Positions 1 to 6,092 of a stretch of DNA of 6,523 nt are shown piece by piece (positions within the stretch are counted from its first letter, which is position 1; the number at the start of each line of letters is the position of its first letter). Origin of the DNA: Chloroflexi bacterium UBA4733 (lineage in GTDB: Bacteria > Chloroflexota > UBA4733). The notes beneath the pieces were generated by a model. That model was not told the origin of the DNA, searched no databases, and saw only the letters and a list, made by a program, of their open reading frames with translations. The translations under genes were made by a program, and so were the position numbers. The stretch spans positions 1-6,523 of the forward strand of contig DHIZ01000434.1 of NCBI GenBank assembly GCA_002404055.1, given 5' to 3'.

Positions 1-328
1 GCAGTATCGGGCGTAAAATGACAAGGGGGGAGTGGACGGTGAAGTGGGCGGTGACCACCCAGAGCGGCCGCGCCGAATCATGCTCGGCCGAATGGTTGAC
101 ATTGGGAGGCACGAGGAGCAAGTCACCGGTGGCCATCTGGCAGGGCTCGGGGCCACAGCGAAGGGTCGCCACACCCCCGCGGACAAACCAGAAGGTATAG
201 TCCTCAAGGATGCGGGGCAGCACTCGCCACTCCGGTACGCAGCGGAACTCGCCCCCGCTCCCTGGCTCCAGCCACCAGCCGTGCCACGCATCGTCAATGC
301 AGGTATGGTTCGGTAGAGAAGCTGTCAC
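1..328 (-). CDS. AraC-family transcriptional regulator, N-terminal cupin sensor domain (partial)
   Basis: This minus-strand gene enters from the left edge; only its first 109 codons are present. I start it at the GTG at 328-326, because AGGGAG (340-335) lies 6 nt upstream and an in-frame stop precedes it. The translation has the AraC-type arabinose-binding cupin pattern: an aromatic-rich start (WHGWWLEPG, residues 15-23), then LEDYTFWFVRGGVATLRCG (41-59), then the cupin turn GDLLLVPPNVNHSAE (68-82), then a beta strand ending VVTAHFTVH. In this family the cupin binds a small effector and a C-terminal pair of helix-turn-helix motifs binds DNA. The HTH part would lie outside the window, so a stand-alone cupin protein is not excluded. 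It is divergent from the PhyH-type dioxygenase gene, which makes that gene a likely target (inference). The effector is unknown. Confidence 0.75.
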   Translation of the reverse strand, partial: MTASLPNHTCIDDAWHGWWLEPGSGGEFRCVPEWRVLPRILEDYTFWFVRGGVATLRCGPEPCQMATGDLLLVPPNVNHSAEHDSARPLWVVTAHFTVHSPLVILRPIL

Positions 329-645
329 CGCTCACTCCCTGACCGGCATTGTCACACACCCAGGACGGAACCGACGAAACGAACCCAGACACTGGTCGGA
401 ACCGCAGCGGTATCGCATTACGGTCAGTTCCCCGTGCCTTCACGTCACTGCCTGCGCAAACGGTTGCACAGGCGAGAGGCTGGCTTGCAACGGATCGATC
501 CTGCCGGTGTAGGTCGCCTCCGTACGCCCGCACGCTGCAACATACTACAAAAACGCGGCACGGTAGTGCATTTTCCAGGAACATTGCTAGCGGTACAGTA
601 GGACTGCAACAGCATGGACGCTGGCACACAAGAGGGAGATGGAGC
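329..645. promoter_or_regulatory. Shared upstream region of the divergent regulator and dioxygenase genes
   Basis: This 317-bp gap between two divergent starts holds no convincing gene. The PhyH reading frame stays open upstream of 646, but the translation there is basic and Ser/Arg-rich and has no family character. The six-base word TGCAAC occurs at 486-491, 536-541 and 605-610, and its complement GTTGCA at 463-468. The 536 and 605 copies share the longer word CTGCAACA. The TTGCA cores at 464 and 485 are 21 bp apart, about two helical turns, which suits an AraC-type protein. A self-complementary GGATCGATCC lies at 492-501. TACAGT at 594-599 could be a -10 element for the dioxygenase gene, but its -35 (TTTTCC, 571-576) is poor. 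All regulatory roles here are inferred. Confidence 0.4.
631..638 (+). promoter_or_regulatory. Ribosome binding site fixing the PhyH-family start
   Basis: AGAGGGAG lies 7 nt before the ATG at 646. It chooses this start over upstream in-frame starts such as the TTG at 349 and over the out-of-frame ATGs at 614 and 639. Confidence 0.65.
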
Positions 646-1428
646 ATGGCAGCGACAACCACGCGCGCAACCTTAACGGCGGAGCAGCGCCGACAGGCGG
701 AAGTAGACGGCTATTTCGTCGTGGATGGCCTGCTCTCGCCCGAGCAGTGCCGGGCCTACATCTCCCGGCTCACGGAGTACGCCACCGGCGAACGACCCCT
801 GCCGTTGGGTCTCAGCATCCAACGGGAGCCGCAGGTGGCGCGAGGCGAGTTGGCGGCGAAGCCGGGCGAGGACGTGCGCAAGATCAGCGGTGTGGCCAAA
901 GGCGATGACCTCTTTCAGACACTGGTCCGGCACCCGACGATCGTCGCCATGATGCAAGCGTTGATGAGTTCGAGCCTCAAGCTGTTCCGGGCGGATGTGC
1001 TGATGAAGCCGGCCGGGGTTGGCTCGGCCAAAGGCATGCACCAGGATTCGCCCTACTGGCCGATCGAACCGATGGCGTTGTGGTCCTGCTGGCTGCCCTT
1101 CGATCCAGCGACGCTGGAGAACGGTTGCATGACGGCGATCCCCGGCAGCCAGACGCGCGGCGCCTTACCCCACGTGCACGTCACGGACGACTACGTTATC
1201 CCTGCCGAGCGCTATGACCAACGCCAGGTCGTGCCGATCCCCATGGCGCCGGGGAGCGGCCTCTTCTTCCACAGCCTGCTGCTGCACGGCACCGCCGCCA
1301 ACCGCTCCAGCCGGCCGCGCCGCGCCATCACGATGAGTTACATGGCCGCCGAGTACCAGTACACCGGCAAGCCGTCGAAGCCCGACTACCTGCACATTAG
1401 CGGTCACGATGTCCCAGGCGGGGTGTGA
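646..1428 (+). CDS. Phytanoyl-CoA dioxygenase (PhyH) family Fe(II)/2-oxoglutarate oxygenase
   Basis: This 260-residue cytoplasmic protein is of normal length for bacterial PhyH-family enzymes, which use Fe(II), O2 and 2-oxoglutarate to hydroxylate small molecules or acyl groups. The start at 646 is supported by AGAGGGAG at 631-638, 7 nt upstream. The N-terminus LTAEQRRQAEVDGYFVVDGL (10-29) is the usual helix and strand opening. The iron site is readable: H132 and D134 in GMHQDSPYW, and the distal H214 in LLLHGTAANRS. R225, 11 residues after that His, matches the 2-oxoglutarate-binding Arg spacing of the family. LENGCMTAIPGSQ (157-169) is the conserved strand-turn before the distal His. All catalytic residues are present, so the enzyme should be active. 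The substrate cannot be inferred; family members act on phytanoyl-CoA, ectoine, phosphonates, quorum signals and natural products. It stands alone, divergent from the AraC-type gene. Confidence 0.9.
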   Translation: MAATTTRATLTAEQRRQAEVDGYFVVDGLLSPEQCRAYISRLTEYATGERPLPLGLSIQREPQVARGELAAKPGEDVRKISGVAKGDDLFQTLVRHPTIVAMMQALMSSSLKLFRADVLMKPAGVGSAKGMHQDSPYWPIEPMALWSCWLPFDPATLENGCMTAIPGSQTRGALPHVHVTDDYVIPAERYDQRQVVPIPMAPGSGLFFHSLLLHGTAANRSSRPRRAITMSYMAAEYQYTGKPSKPDYLHISGHDVPGGV

Positions 1429-1699
1429 GCCATGCCACGATCCGAGCCGGCAACTGGAACCGCATTCGAGGGGGACACGTCTTCCATCTGGCTTCAGCCG
1501 AGGGATGGTTCGCGCGTCACTATGCTGCGTGAGATCCAAGCAGCATAGTGCAAAAGGATGTCGGTTGAGTCCATTTTCGGAGCGCATCCTGCGCCATATA
1601 TGATAGGTGCGCGCTTACCTAACGTGCGGTTCCGATGCGGTGCGCTCGACAGGGGGAATGCTTATGATCACTGCTGTTGGCCACATGGAGAGTGCGACG
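1429..1699. other. Non-coding stretch between the dioxygenase gene and the transposase remnant
   Basis: No supported gene lies here. Apart from the inverted repeat at 1518-1550, it holds an AT-richer patch around 1595-1604 (CATATATGAT) that resembles a -10 element but has no good -35 and no gene behind it. The right part may include the decayed end of the insertion sequence that left the transposase remnant, but I could not recognise a terminal repeat. Confidence 0.4.
1518..1550. repeat. Perfect 11-bp inverted repeat (hairpin) between convergent units
   Basis: CACTATGCTGC (1518-1528) and GCAGCATAGTG (1540-1550) are exact reverse complements separated by 11 nt. The hairpin lies 90 bp behind the dioxygenase stop, in front of the 3' end of the opposing transposase remnant. 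There is no T-run on either side (GCAAAAGG follows on the plus strand), so it is not a standard intrinsic terminator. It could still be a weak bidirectional terminator, a protein-binding palindrome or a leftover element end. Confidence 0.6.
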
Positions 1700-2246
1700 A
1701 TAAGCCGGCGCGGCTTGGACGTCGTACAGCAGGCCGTGCAGGTGGGTCCAGTACGCGCCAGGGGCCAGGGGGACGTTCTGCGGCCAGGTGCGCACACCCA
1801 GTGGGACGGCGATCCCTTGGTAGGCCAGGCCCGCTGCCAGCACGTGCACGGCGTCCCGCAGCCGAGACCGCGTGCGCTTCGCACACCTCCGCCAAGAGCG
1901 TCGGCAAGAGAGCGGCGGTCATCGGCGGCACGATCCGCTCTGGATCCAGCTGCGGATCGTCCAGGAGTCGCTCCAGCCGCCGTGCGCGCTGGCGAGCGAA
2001 GCGAGACCGTGGCTCCGTGGCCGCGCTCAACTGCAGGCGCGCCACCGCCGCCGTCAGTTCCCCCCGCTGCACCGTGGTCGTTGCCAGCAGCCCCGCCACC
2101 AGCACCGCCAGCCGCTTGCAGGTGGGCCGATGCACCCCCTGCCCCAGCAGCCGCGCCAAGACCCACTGCAGCACTTCCTCACCCAGCGGGCACGGCGGGA
2201 CCTCCCGCAGCACTACTCCAGTTGACGCCACCCCAGTTGCCGGCAT
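1700..2246 (-). pseudogene. Decayed DDE transposase gene (insertion sequence remnant)
   Basis: The minus-strand frame opens with ATG at 2246-2244 behind GGAGG, a normal start. About 126 residues follow with transposase N-terminal character: LAVLVAGLLATTTVQRGEL (46-64), then an Arg-rich RRLERLLDDPQLDPER (89-104). Near 1850-1870 the similarity jumps to another frame, where AAGLAYQGIAVPLGVRTW, then LAPGAYWTHLHGLLYDVQAA, continue down to about 1709. This resembles the core of DDE transposases that read roughly (D)-x-(V/A)GLAYRGxALPLxxR. The segment expected between the two parts, carrying the first catalytic Asp, is missing. The third part with the remaining acidic residues is absent or unreadable. 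It is therefore both frameshifted and truncated, and cannot be active. The plus-strand open frames opposite it are GC-rich shadows. I recognise the fold class but not the exact IS family. Confidence 0.65.
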
Positions 2247-2370
2247 ACTGTCCTCCAGGCGCCCACGCGCTCCCTCACGCGCTCATCCAATTTGTCGCGT
2301 GATCAGCGTGGGCCGCCCATCTTCATAGCACAGCAACCCTCGGACAGTTTTTCGTCGCCCCTTATGCCCT

Positions 2371-2405
2371 GGCTGGGGGACGATGAGTACGCCAAACCCC
2401 CAGCC
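2371..2405. terminator. Possible terminator hairpin after the M23 gene
   Basis: GGCTGGGGG (2371-2379) and CCCCCAGCC (2397-2405) form a perfect 9-bp GC-rich stem around a 17-nt loop. It begins 14 nt beyond the stop of the minus-strand M23 gene. No T-run follows in that direction, so termination would be weak or factor-assisted. The position is its main support. Confidence 0.35.
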
Positions 2406-2418
2406 CGGCACCCCTGCT

Positions 2419-4413
2419 CTAACGGCTGGTGGCAGTCCCGACCGGCGTACGGCTGACTACAGGAACGGCAACGCTGGTCGCTGTCGGGCGAGGTGTGACT
2501 GTTGCTGGAACAGTCGGCACTGCGAGTGTCGCGGTAGCTGTCGCGACCGTCGCTGGAACTGTTGGCACTGCATGCACCACGGTAGCTGTAGCGGCAGTCG
2601 TTACGGCTACCGCCAGCGTCGTTGACGTTGCTACAGCGGTAATCCGCGCCTGAGCAGTCGGTGAAGCCGTGGTCGCGGTCGAGGCGGTTGACGCTGGCGT
2701 CGCCTGGGGCAACACGGTCGCCGTGGGCAGTGGCGTCGGCGTCGGCGGGCCACCGCTGGGCGTGATGTGGATCACGGTATGGACCTCCACCAACCCGGCG
2801 GGCGGTTGCTGGCTCTGCACCAGCCCGGCGGCGACGGTCGGGGACGACTGCGCCGGGTCGGTGGCAATCGTGAACGGCAAATCGGCCAGGGCCTTCGCCG
2901 CTTGCGCTGCACTCAGCCCGACGAGGTTGGGTAGTTGTGCCTGGGGGAGCGGGGCCGGCGTCAGGCCGGCACGGAAGTAGGCCACCGGATTCACCGGCTG
3001 GCCGTGCTGGTACAGCGCGACGGCTAGATGAACGGGCAAACCGGCGATGAGCTGGCCGAGCACGCCGATCTGCTGACCGCGCTGGACAATGTCGCCCGGT
3101 AGCACGAAGGCCCGCACCATCCGGGAGTAGACTGTGAGGTCGCCGTTCCCGTGGTCGATTTCGACGGTGACGCTCAGTCCATCCGTGCCGGCAAAGACGA
3201 CGGTGCCGGTATCCGCCGCCACAACGGGTGTACCGACCTCGCCGCCGATCAGGGCAGCCGGCTGCTGGGCGGTCGCCGGGCTGATAATCGGTCCACTCAC
3301 CGGCCAGGCGAAAGTACCGGTACCCTGCAAACCGGGCACGATGCTGGCTGCCGGACGCGGCAGATCGACCGCCGGCAACTCAACTCGATTGACCACGTTT
3401 GCCGCGTGCCAATAGGTGCTGACAGTGTTCCCAGACGTGAGGGTTTGATCCTGCACCGGCACGCCGCCGTTGCTCGACACGTCGGCGAAGCTGACCGGGA
3501 GTGACTGGTCGTACCAGGAGCCGGGCACCGTGCGTTCCACCATGAAGTGCAGGTGCGGGCCGGTCGAGAAGCCGGTGCCGCCACTATCGGCGATCGGCTG
3601 GCCCTGTTGCACCTGCTGACCGACGCGCACCAGCGCGCCATGCCACATCAGGTGCATATAGAGTCCGCTGGTGCCGTCGCCGTGATCAATGACCACGTAG
3701 TTACCGGACCAACCGAACAAATTCACGTCAGCGCCGCCGGCGTTGGAGTCGTCTCGCACATACCGCACGATGCCGCCGCGCGCGGCTTCGATGATGCTGC
3801 CCGTGGGCATCGAGAAATCCCAGGCGAAGGCTTCCAGGCCCTGGTGACTGAAGGTACTGTTGTTCCCCTGCACGACGGAAAAGGCTTCGCCGCCCGGCCA
3901 GGGCAGACGGTATGGGGAGGATGGTGGCGGAGTCGGCACGGGTGCGGACGATGCCGTGCTTGCAGCCGCCGTCATTGAGGCGCCCGCCACGGCTTCCGTC
4001 GCGTTTAGCGGTCGCGCCAAGGGCAGCAGCGCGACCGAGTCCGTAGAGGTGGTCCCCTGGGTTGTCGCCTGGGTGTTCGTCGGTGTATTCACTGAGGCGC
4101 TCGTTATGGTCGACATCACGACTGCACTTGGCGACGAACTCGTGGCCGTCACCGTTGTCTGGTTGTCATGCGTGATGGGTGCGGCTTGCGCCGAGGGGAG
4201 CCTCGCCGCAGATGCACTTGCCACCGGCCGAAGCGCGGTCGGCATCAGCGGCGCCAGGAGCAGCAAGAGCGCCAGCGCCAAGGGCAGCAGGAGTGCTGCC
4301 GCGGCCGGTCGCCGGAGTGAGCTATTGCTGGCGAGGGGTACGGATGACGCCCACCGGCGGAAGGTGTCGACCGAGGACAGCAAGCGTGCCGAAGACACCT
4401 TAAGACGAGGCAT
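2419..4413 (-). CDS. Exported M23 (LytM) metallopeptidase with second degenerate M23 domain and PASTA domain
   Basis: This 664-residue protein is probably secreted or lipid-bilayer anchored and cleaves peptidoglycan cross-bridges or stems. Numbering is from ATG 4413. Residues 36-57 are a strong hydrophobic segment after a basic n-region, and AQA|A (75-78) is a plausible signal cleavage site. A Thr/Ser/Ala-rich linker follows to about 167. The first M23 domain (about 170-295) is intact: zinc ligands H190 and D199 (FSHQG, AWDFSMPTG) and H289 in GPHLHF, with H287 and H254 (LYMHL) as the usual catalytic histidines. A second M23-like domain (about 366-480; AWPVSGPI, GTPVVAADTGTVVFAG) has VYSRM and PVHLAVAL where the histidines belong, so it should be inactive. 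A PASTA domain (about 492-555; LPNLVGLSAAQAAKAL, SQQPPAGL) suggests muropeptide binding. The last 109 residues are low-complexity Thr/Ala/Val/Pro. The start is uncertain: GTGs at 4440 and 4431 are in frame, and no start has a well-spaced ribosome site. Confidence 0.85.
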   Translation of the reverse strand: MPRLKVSSARLLSSVDTFRRWASSVPLASNSSLRRPAAAALLLPLALALLLLLAPLMPTALRPVASASAARLPSAQAAPITHDNQTTVTATSSSPSAVVMSTITSASVNTPTNTQATTQGTTSTDSVALLPLARPLNATEAVAGASMTAAASTASSAPVPTPPPSSPYRLPWPGGEAFSVVQGNNSTFSHQGLEAFAWDFSMPTGSIIEAARGGIVRYVRDDSNAGGADVNLFGWSGNYVVIDHGDGTSGLYMHLMWHGALVRVGQQVQQGQPIADSGGTGFSTGPHLHFMVERTVPGSWYDQSLPVSFADVSSNGGVPVQDQTLTSGNTVSTYWHAANVVNRVELPAVDLPRPAASIVPGLQGTGTFAWPVSGPIISPATAQQPAALIGGEVGTPVVAADTGTVVFAGTDGLSVTVEIDHGNGDLTVYSRMVRAFVLPGDIVQRGQQIGVLGQLIAGLPVHLAVALYQHGQPVNPVAYFRAGLTPAPLPQAQLPNLVGLSAAQAAKALADLPFTIATDPAQSSPTVAAGLVQSQQPPAGLVEVHTVIHITPSGGPPTPTPLPTATVLPQATPASTASTATTASPTAQARITAVATSTTLAVAVTTAATATVVHAVPTVPATVATATATLAVPTVPATVTPRPTATSVAVPVVSRTPVGTATSR
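2501..2571 (-). repeat. 48-bp imperfect tandem duplication in the tail of the M23 protein gene
   Basis: The segments at 2501-2523 and 2549-2571 match at 21 of 23 positions (plus strand GTTGCTGGAACAGTCGGCAC and GTCGCTGGAACTGTTGGCAC, each followed by TGC). They are 48 bp apart, or 16 codons. In protein the duplicated piece is AVPTVPATV, twice. This is consistent with growth of the Thr/Ala/Val/Pro-rich tail by in-frame duplication. Confidence 0.6.
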
Positions 4414-4619
4414 CTTCCAACGGTTAGTCACTCTGCACACTGCTTGCCAAACGATTTGTGCGTTACCCGGAAAGCGGAGTGTACCGGCCCCCTGTCGAGA
4501 CAGCAGCCGTGCAAGTGCCAGAGGGGGCCAGAAAGTGCTAGACGGCCCGCTTGGCTTGGCGAGCGGATTCGGCTCGGTTAACGTGGCGCCGCCGTTCTCC
4601 TTTGAAAGCGGAACCCCGT

Positions 4620-4648
4620 TTGCATCGCACCGCGCACCACGGTATACT
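4620..4648 (+). promoter_or_regulatory. Predicted sigma-70-type promoter of the Rrf2-suf operon
   Basis: TATACT (4643-4648) is a five-of-six match to the -10 consensus. TTGCAT (4620-4625) stands 17 bp upstream as a partial -35. Transcription would start near 4655, giving a leader of roughly 37 nt before the regulator ATG. No other pair in the 278-bp gap upstream looks as good. The weak -35 fits a promoter controlled by a bound regulator. Confidence 0.55.
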
Positions 4649-4677
4649 CAATCCTGAGCAATCCACTCGGGATTCAG
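4647..4677. promoter_or_regulatory. Candidate Rrf2 operator (imperfect palindrome) at the suf promoter
   Basis: AATCCTGAG (4650-4658) and CTCGGGATT (4666-4674) pair at 8 of 9 positions around the 7-nt centre CAATCCA. CT at 4647-4648 and AG at 4676-4677 extend the symmetry beyond one mismatch. The site overlaps the end of the -10 box, covers the expected transcription start and touches the AGGAG ribosome site, ideal for autorepression. Rrf2 regulators such as IscR and SufR bind imperfect palindromes of similar size. That the adjacent regulator binds here is inference. Confidence 0.5.
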
Positions 4678-4691
4678 GAGCGAATGCGGCG

Positions 4692-5195
4692 ATGTTGAAG
4701 GTCTCGACACGGGGCGAGTATGGCTCGCGCATGATGGTGCAACTGGCCCGTCAATGGGGCGCGCAGCCGGTCGCTCTCAGTGAGGTCGCGGCTCAGGAGC
4801 ACCTGTCCGTAGAGTACTTAGAGCAACTGGCGGTGGCTTTACGCAAGGCGGGCCTGATTGCCGGTCATCGTGGCGTCTATGGCGGCTATACCCTGGCCCG
4901 AGCGCCGGAGCAGATTAGCATGGGTGAGATACTGCGGGCGTTGGAAGGGCCGATTGCGCCGATGATCTGCGTGAGCGAGGGGACAGCCGATATGGTCTGC
5001 GCCTTCGAGGCGCATTGCAGCACCCGGCACATGTGGCTGCAGGTGGGGAAGGCGATCTCCGGCGTGCTCGACGGCATGTCCCTCGCCGACCTGGTGCCGG
5101 TGCCGCCGCAGCGCGAGCCGGTGCAGTACGCCGAGCGGCAAACCGGCATGCTGATTCAACTGACGGAGAAAGGCCTGGTAGCGCAGCATGGTTAG
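4692..5195 (+). CDS. Rrf2-family Fe-S-sensing transcriptional regulator (IscR/SufR-like)
   Basis: This 167-residue protein has normal Rrf2 length. The start at 4692 is preferred because it gives the family N-terminus ([19 protein letters not shown]) and has AGGAG at 4676-4680, though 11 nt away. The frame is open further upstream but without family character. The winged helix covers about residues 25-70: [20 protein letters not shown] contains the recognition region and [11 protein letters not shown] (60-70) is the hallmark wing. Three cysteines follow, C93, C103 and C109, with H113 close by. This is the place and rough pattern of the Fe-S ligands in IscR-type proteins, so it probably binds a 2Fe-2S or 4Fe-4S cluster (inference). 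It heads the sufC-sufB operon and its 3' end overlaps the sufC start, so it most likely reports Fe-S demand to this operon. The PVPPQ-rich C-terminus (from about 135) is an unstructured extension. Confidence 0.9.
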   Translation: MLKVSTRGEYGSRMMVQLARQWGAQPVALSEVAAQEHLSVEYLEQLAVALRKAGLIAGHRGVYGGYTLARAPEQISMGEILRALEGPIAPMICVSEGTADMVCAFEAHCSTRHMWLQVGKAISGVLDGMSLADLVPVPPQREPVQYAERQTGMLIQLTEKGLVAQHG

Positions 5196-5988
5196 TATGG
5201 TCCAGGGCGACCTGGTGATTCGCAACTTGCACGCAAAAGTCGAGGGCAAACAGATCCTCAACGGCGTGAATCTCACGGTGAACAAAGGTGAAGTGCATGC
5301 GCTGATGGGACCAAACGGGTCCGGCAAGAGCACGCTCTCCTACGTCATTATGGGGCACCCCAACTACGAGGTCACCGCCGGTGAGGTGCTGCTCAACGGC
5401 GAGAATATCCTGGAGTTGAAGGCCGATGAACGCGCCCGACGTGGCCTGTTCCTGGCCTTCCAGGCGCCGATGGCGATTCCCGGCGTCAACACCCAGAACT
5501 TCCTGCGTCTGGCGCTGAACGCCGTACGCACCAGCGGTGTCGGCCCCCACGGCGAAGAAGGCGTCCTCTCCGCCCGCGAGTTCCGCCCCTTGCTGCAGGA
5601 CAAACTGAAGCTGCTGAAGGTGGACAACAGCTTCGTCAGTCGCTACCTGAACGACGGCTTCTCCGGTGGCGAGAAGAAGCGGGCCGAGGTGCTGCAAATG
5701 TCGCTGCTCAAGCCGCAGATCAGCATCCTGGACGAGATCGACTCCGGTCTGGATGTCGACGCCGTGCGCATCGTCTCCGAAGGTGTGAACGCCCTGCTGG
5801 GGCCGGAAATGGGCGTGCTGATCATCACCCACTACCAGCGCATCCTGAACTACATCAAGCCGGACTTCGTCCACGTGCTGGTCGACGGCCGGATCGTCCT
5901 GGATGGCGGGCCGGAACTCGCCTTGCAGGTGGAGGATCGGGGCTACGAGAAGATTATCGACGACGCCCGCGGCGGGTCAGCGGCGTAG
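5188..5988 (+). CDS. sufC: SufC, Fe-S cluster assembly ATPase
   Basis: SufC is the ABC-type ATPase that joins SufB and SufD in the cytoplasmic SufBC2D scaffold and powers Fe-S cluster assembly. All nucleotide-binding motifs are present in the 266-residue product: Walker [10 protein letters not shown] (41-49), Q-loop LAFQAP with Q92, signature [13 protein letters not shown] (158-170), Walker [13 protein letters not shown] (178-189) with catalytic E183, and H-loop H215 in ITHYQR. The EKKRAE after the signature and the [11 protein letters not shown] form are typical of SufC rather than of transport ATPases. No membrane partner is nearby. The ATG at 5188 overlaps the regulator stop by 8 nt. A second in-frame ATG at 5197, just past that stop, gives 263 residues and is equally possible. 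No well-placed ribosome site exists for either (GGAGAAAGG ends 14 nt before 5188), which suggests coupling to translation of the regulator. Confidence 0.95.
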   Translation: MVSMVQGDLVIRNLHAKVEGKQILNGVNLTVNKGEVHALMGPNGSGKSTLSYVIMGHPNYEVTAGEVLLNGENILELKADERARRGLFLAFQAPMAIPGVNTQNFLRLALNAVRTSGVGPHGEEGVLSAREFRPLLQDKLKLLKVDNSFVSRYLNDGFSGGEKKRAEVLQMSLLKPQISILDEIDSGLDVDAVRIVSEGVNALLGPEMGVLIITHYQRILNYIKPDFVHVLVDGRIVLDGGPELALQVEDRGYEKIIDDARGGSAA

Positions 5989-5998
5989 GAGCGGAGTT

Positions 5999-6024
5999 GC
6001 CCGGAGCGGCGTACCGCACCGGGC
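5999..6024 (+). other. GC-rich hairpin directly after sufC
   Basis: GCCCGG-A-GCGG (5999-6009) pairs with CCGC-A-CCGGGC (6014-6024) around the tetraloop CGTA, broken only by one A-A mismatch. It starts 10 nt after the sufC stop and no T-run follows. It could cap the sufC message end against exonucleases or act as a partial attenuator before sufB. Confidence 0.55.
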
Positions 6025-6077
6025 CGTAGAGGGCGTATTGTATACGCCTTTCGTAGGGGCGTATTGCATACGCCCCC
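6025..6077. repeat. Two tandem copies of a palindromic intergenic repeat (GGGCGTATTGYATACGCC)
   Basis: Two near-identical units, about 27 bp apart, read CGTAG(A)GGGCGTATTGTATACGCC and CGTAGGGGCGTATTGCATACGCC. Each is a hairpin: the first has GGCGTAT/ATACGCC (6032-6038 and 6042-6048) around TGT. The second has a 9-bp stem GGGGCGTAT/ATACGCCCC (6056-6064 and 6068-6076) around TGC. They differ in the loop base and in flanking G/C count. The compact palindrome in tandem between operon genes looks like a dispersed REP-like element. I recall similar GGGCGTATTGCATACGCCC words in intergenic regions of some GC-rich bacteria, but have not verified this. Confidence 0.7.
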
Positions 6078-6084
6078 GTTAGAT

Positions 6085-6092
6085 AAGGGAGG
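6085..6092 (+). promoter_or_regulatory. Strong ribosome binding site of sufB
   Basis: AAGGGAGG ends 5 nt before the sufB ATG at 6098. It is the strongest ribosome site in the operon part of the window and contrasts with the poor one before sufC. Confidence 0.75.

Noticed and set aside
349..645. N-terminal extension of the PhyH-family gene back to a TTG at 349
   Set aside because: The added 99 residues have no family similarity and the ATG at 646 has a clear ribosome site and the normal family N-terminus.
1576..1604. Promoter-like TTCGGA and TATGAT pair on the plus strand
   Set aside because: The -10 is fair, but the -35 is poor and no plus-strand gene follows.
1558..2328. Long plus-strand open frames opposite the transposase remnant
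   Set aside because: The translations are Arg/Ser/Pro/Ala-rich with no recognisable motif. The minus strand carries the transposase-like sequence, so these are GC-driven shadows.
1551..2360. Terminal inverted repeats of the insertion sequence (AAAAGGATGTCGG near 1552 against AAAAACTGTCCGAG on the minus strand near 2353)
   Set aside because: The resemblance is only a few bases with gaps, and no target duplication was visible, so the element ends are left undefined.
3860..4657. 265-codon plus-strand frame opposite the start of the M23 gene
   Set aside because: It is antisense to the signal sequence, linker and first M23 domain, which have clear domain signatures on the minus strand, and it has no motif of its own.
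4915..5874. 319-codon minus-strand frame opposite the Rrf2 and sufC genes
   Set aside because: It is the mirror of well-identified Rrf2 and SufC coding sequence, and its translation is rich in Gln/His/Val as expected of an antisense frame.
6025..6077. Start of a CRISPR array
   Set aside because: There are only two units, they are separated by 1-3 nt and not by unique spacers of about 30 nt, and no cas gene is present.
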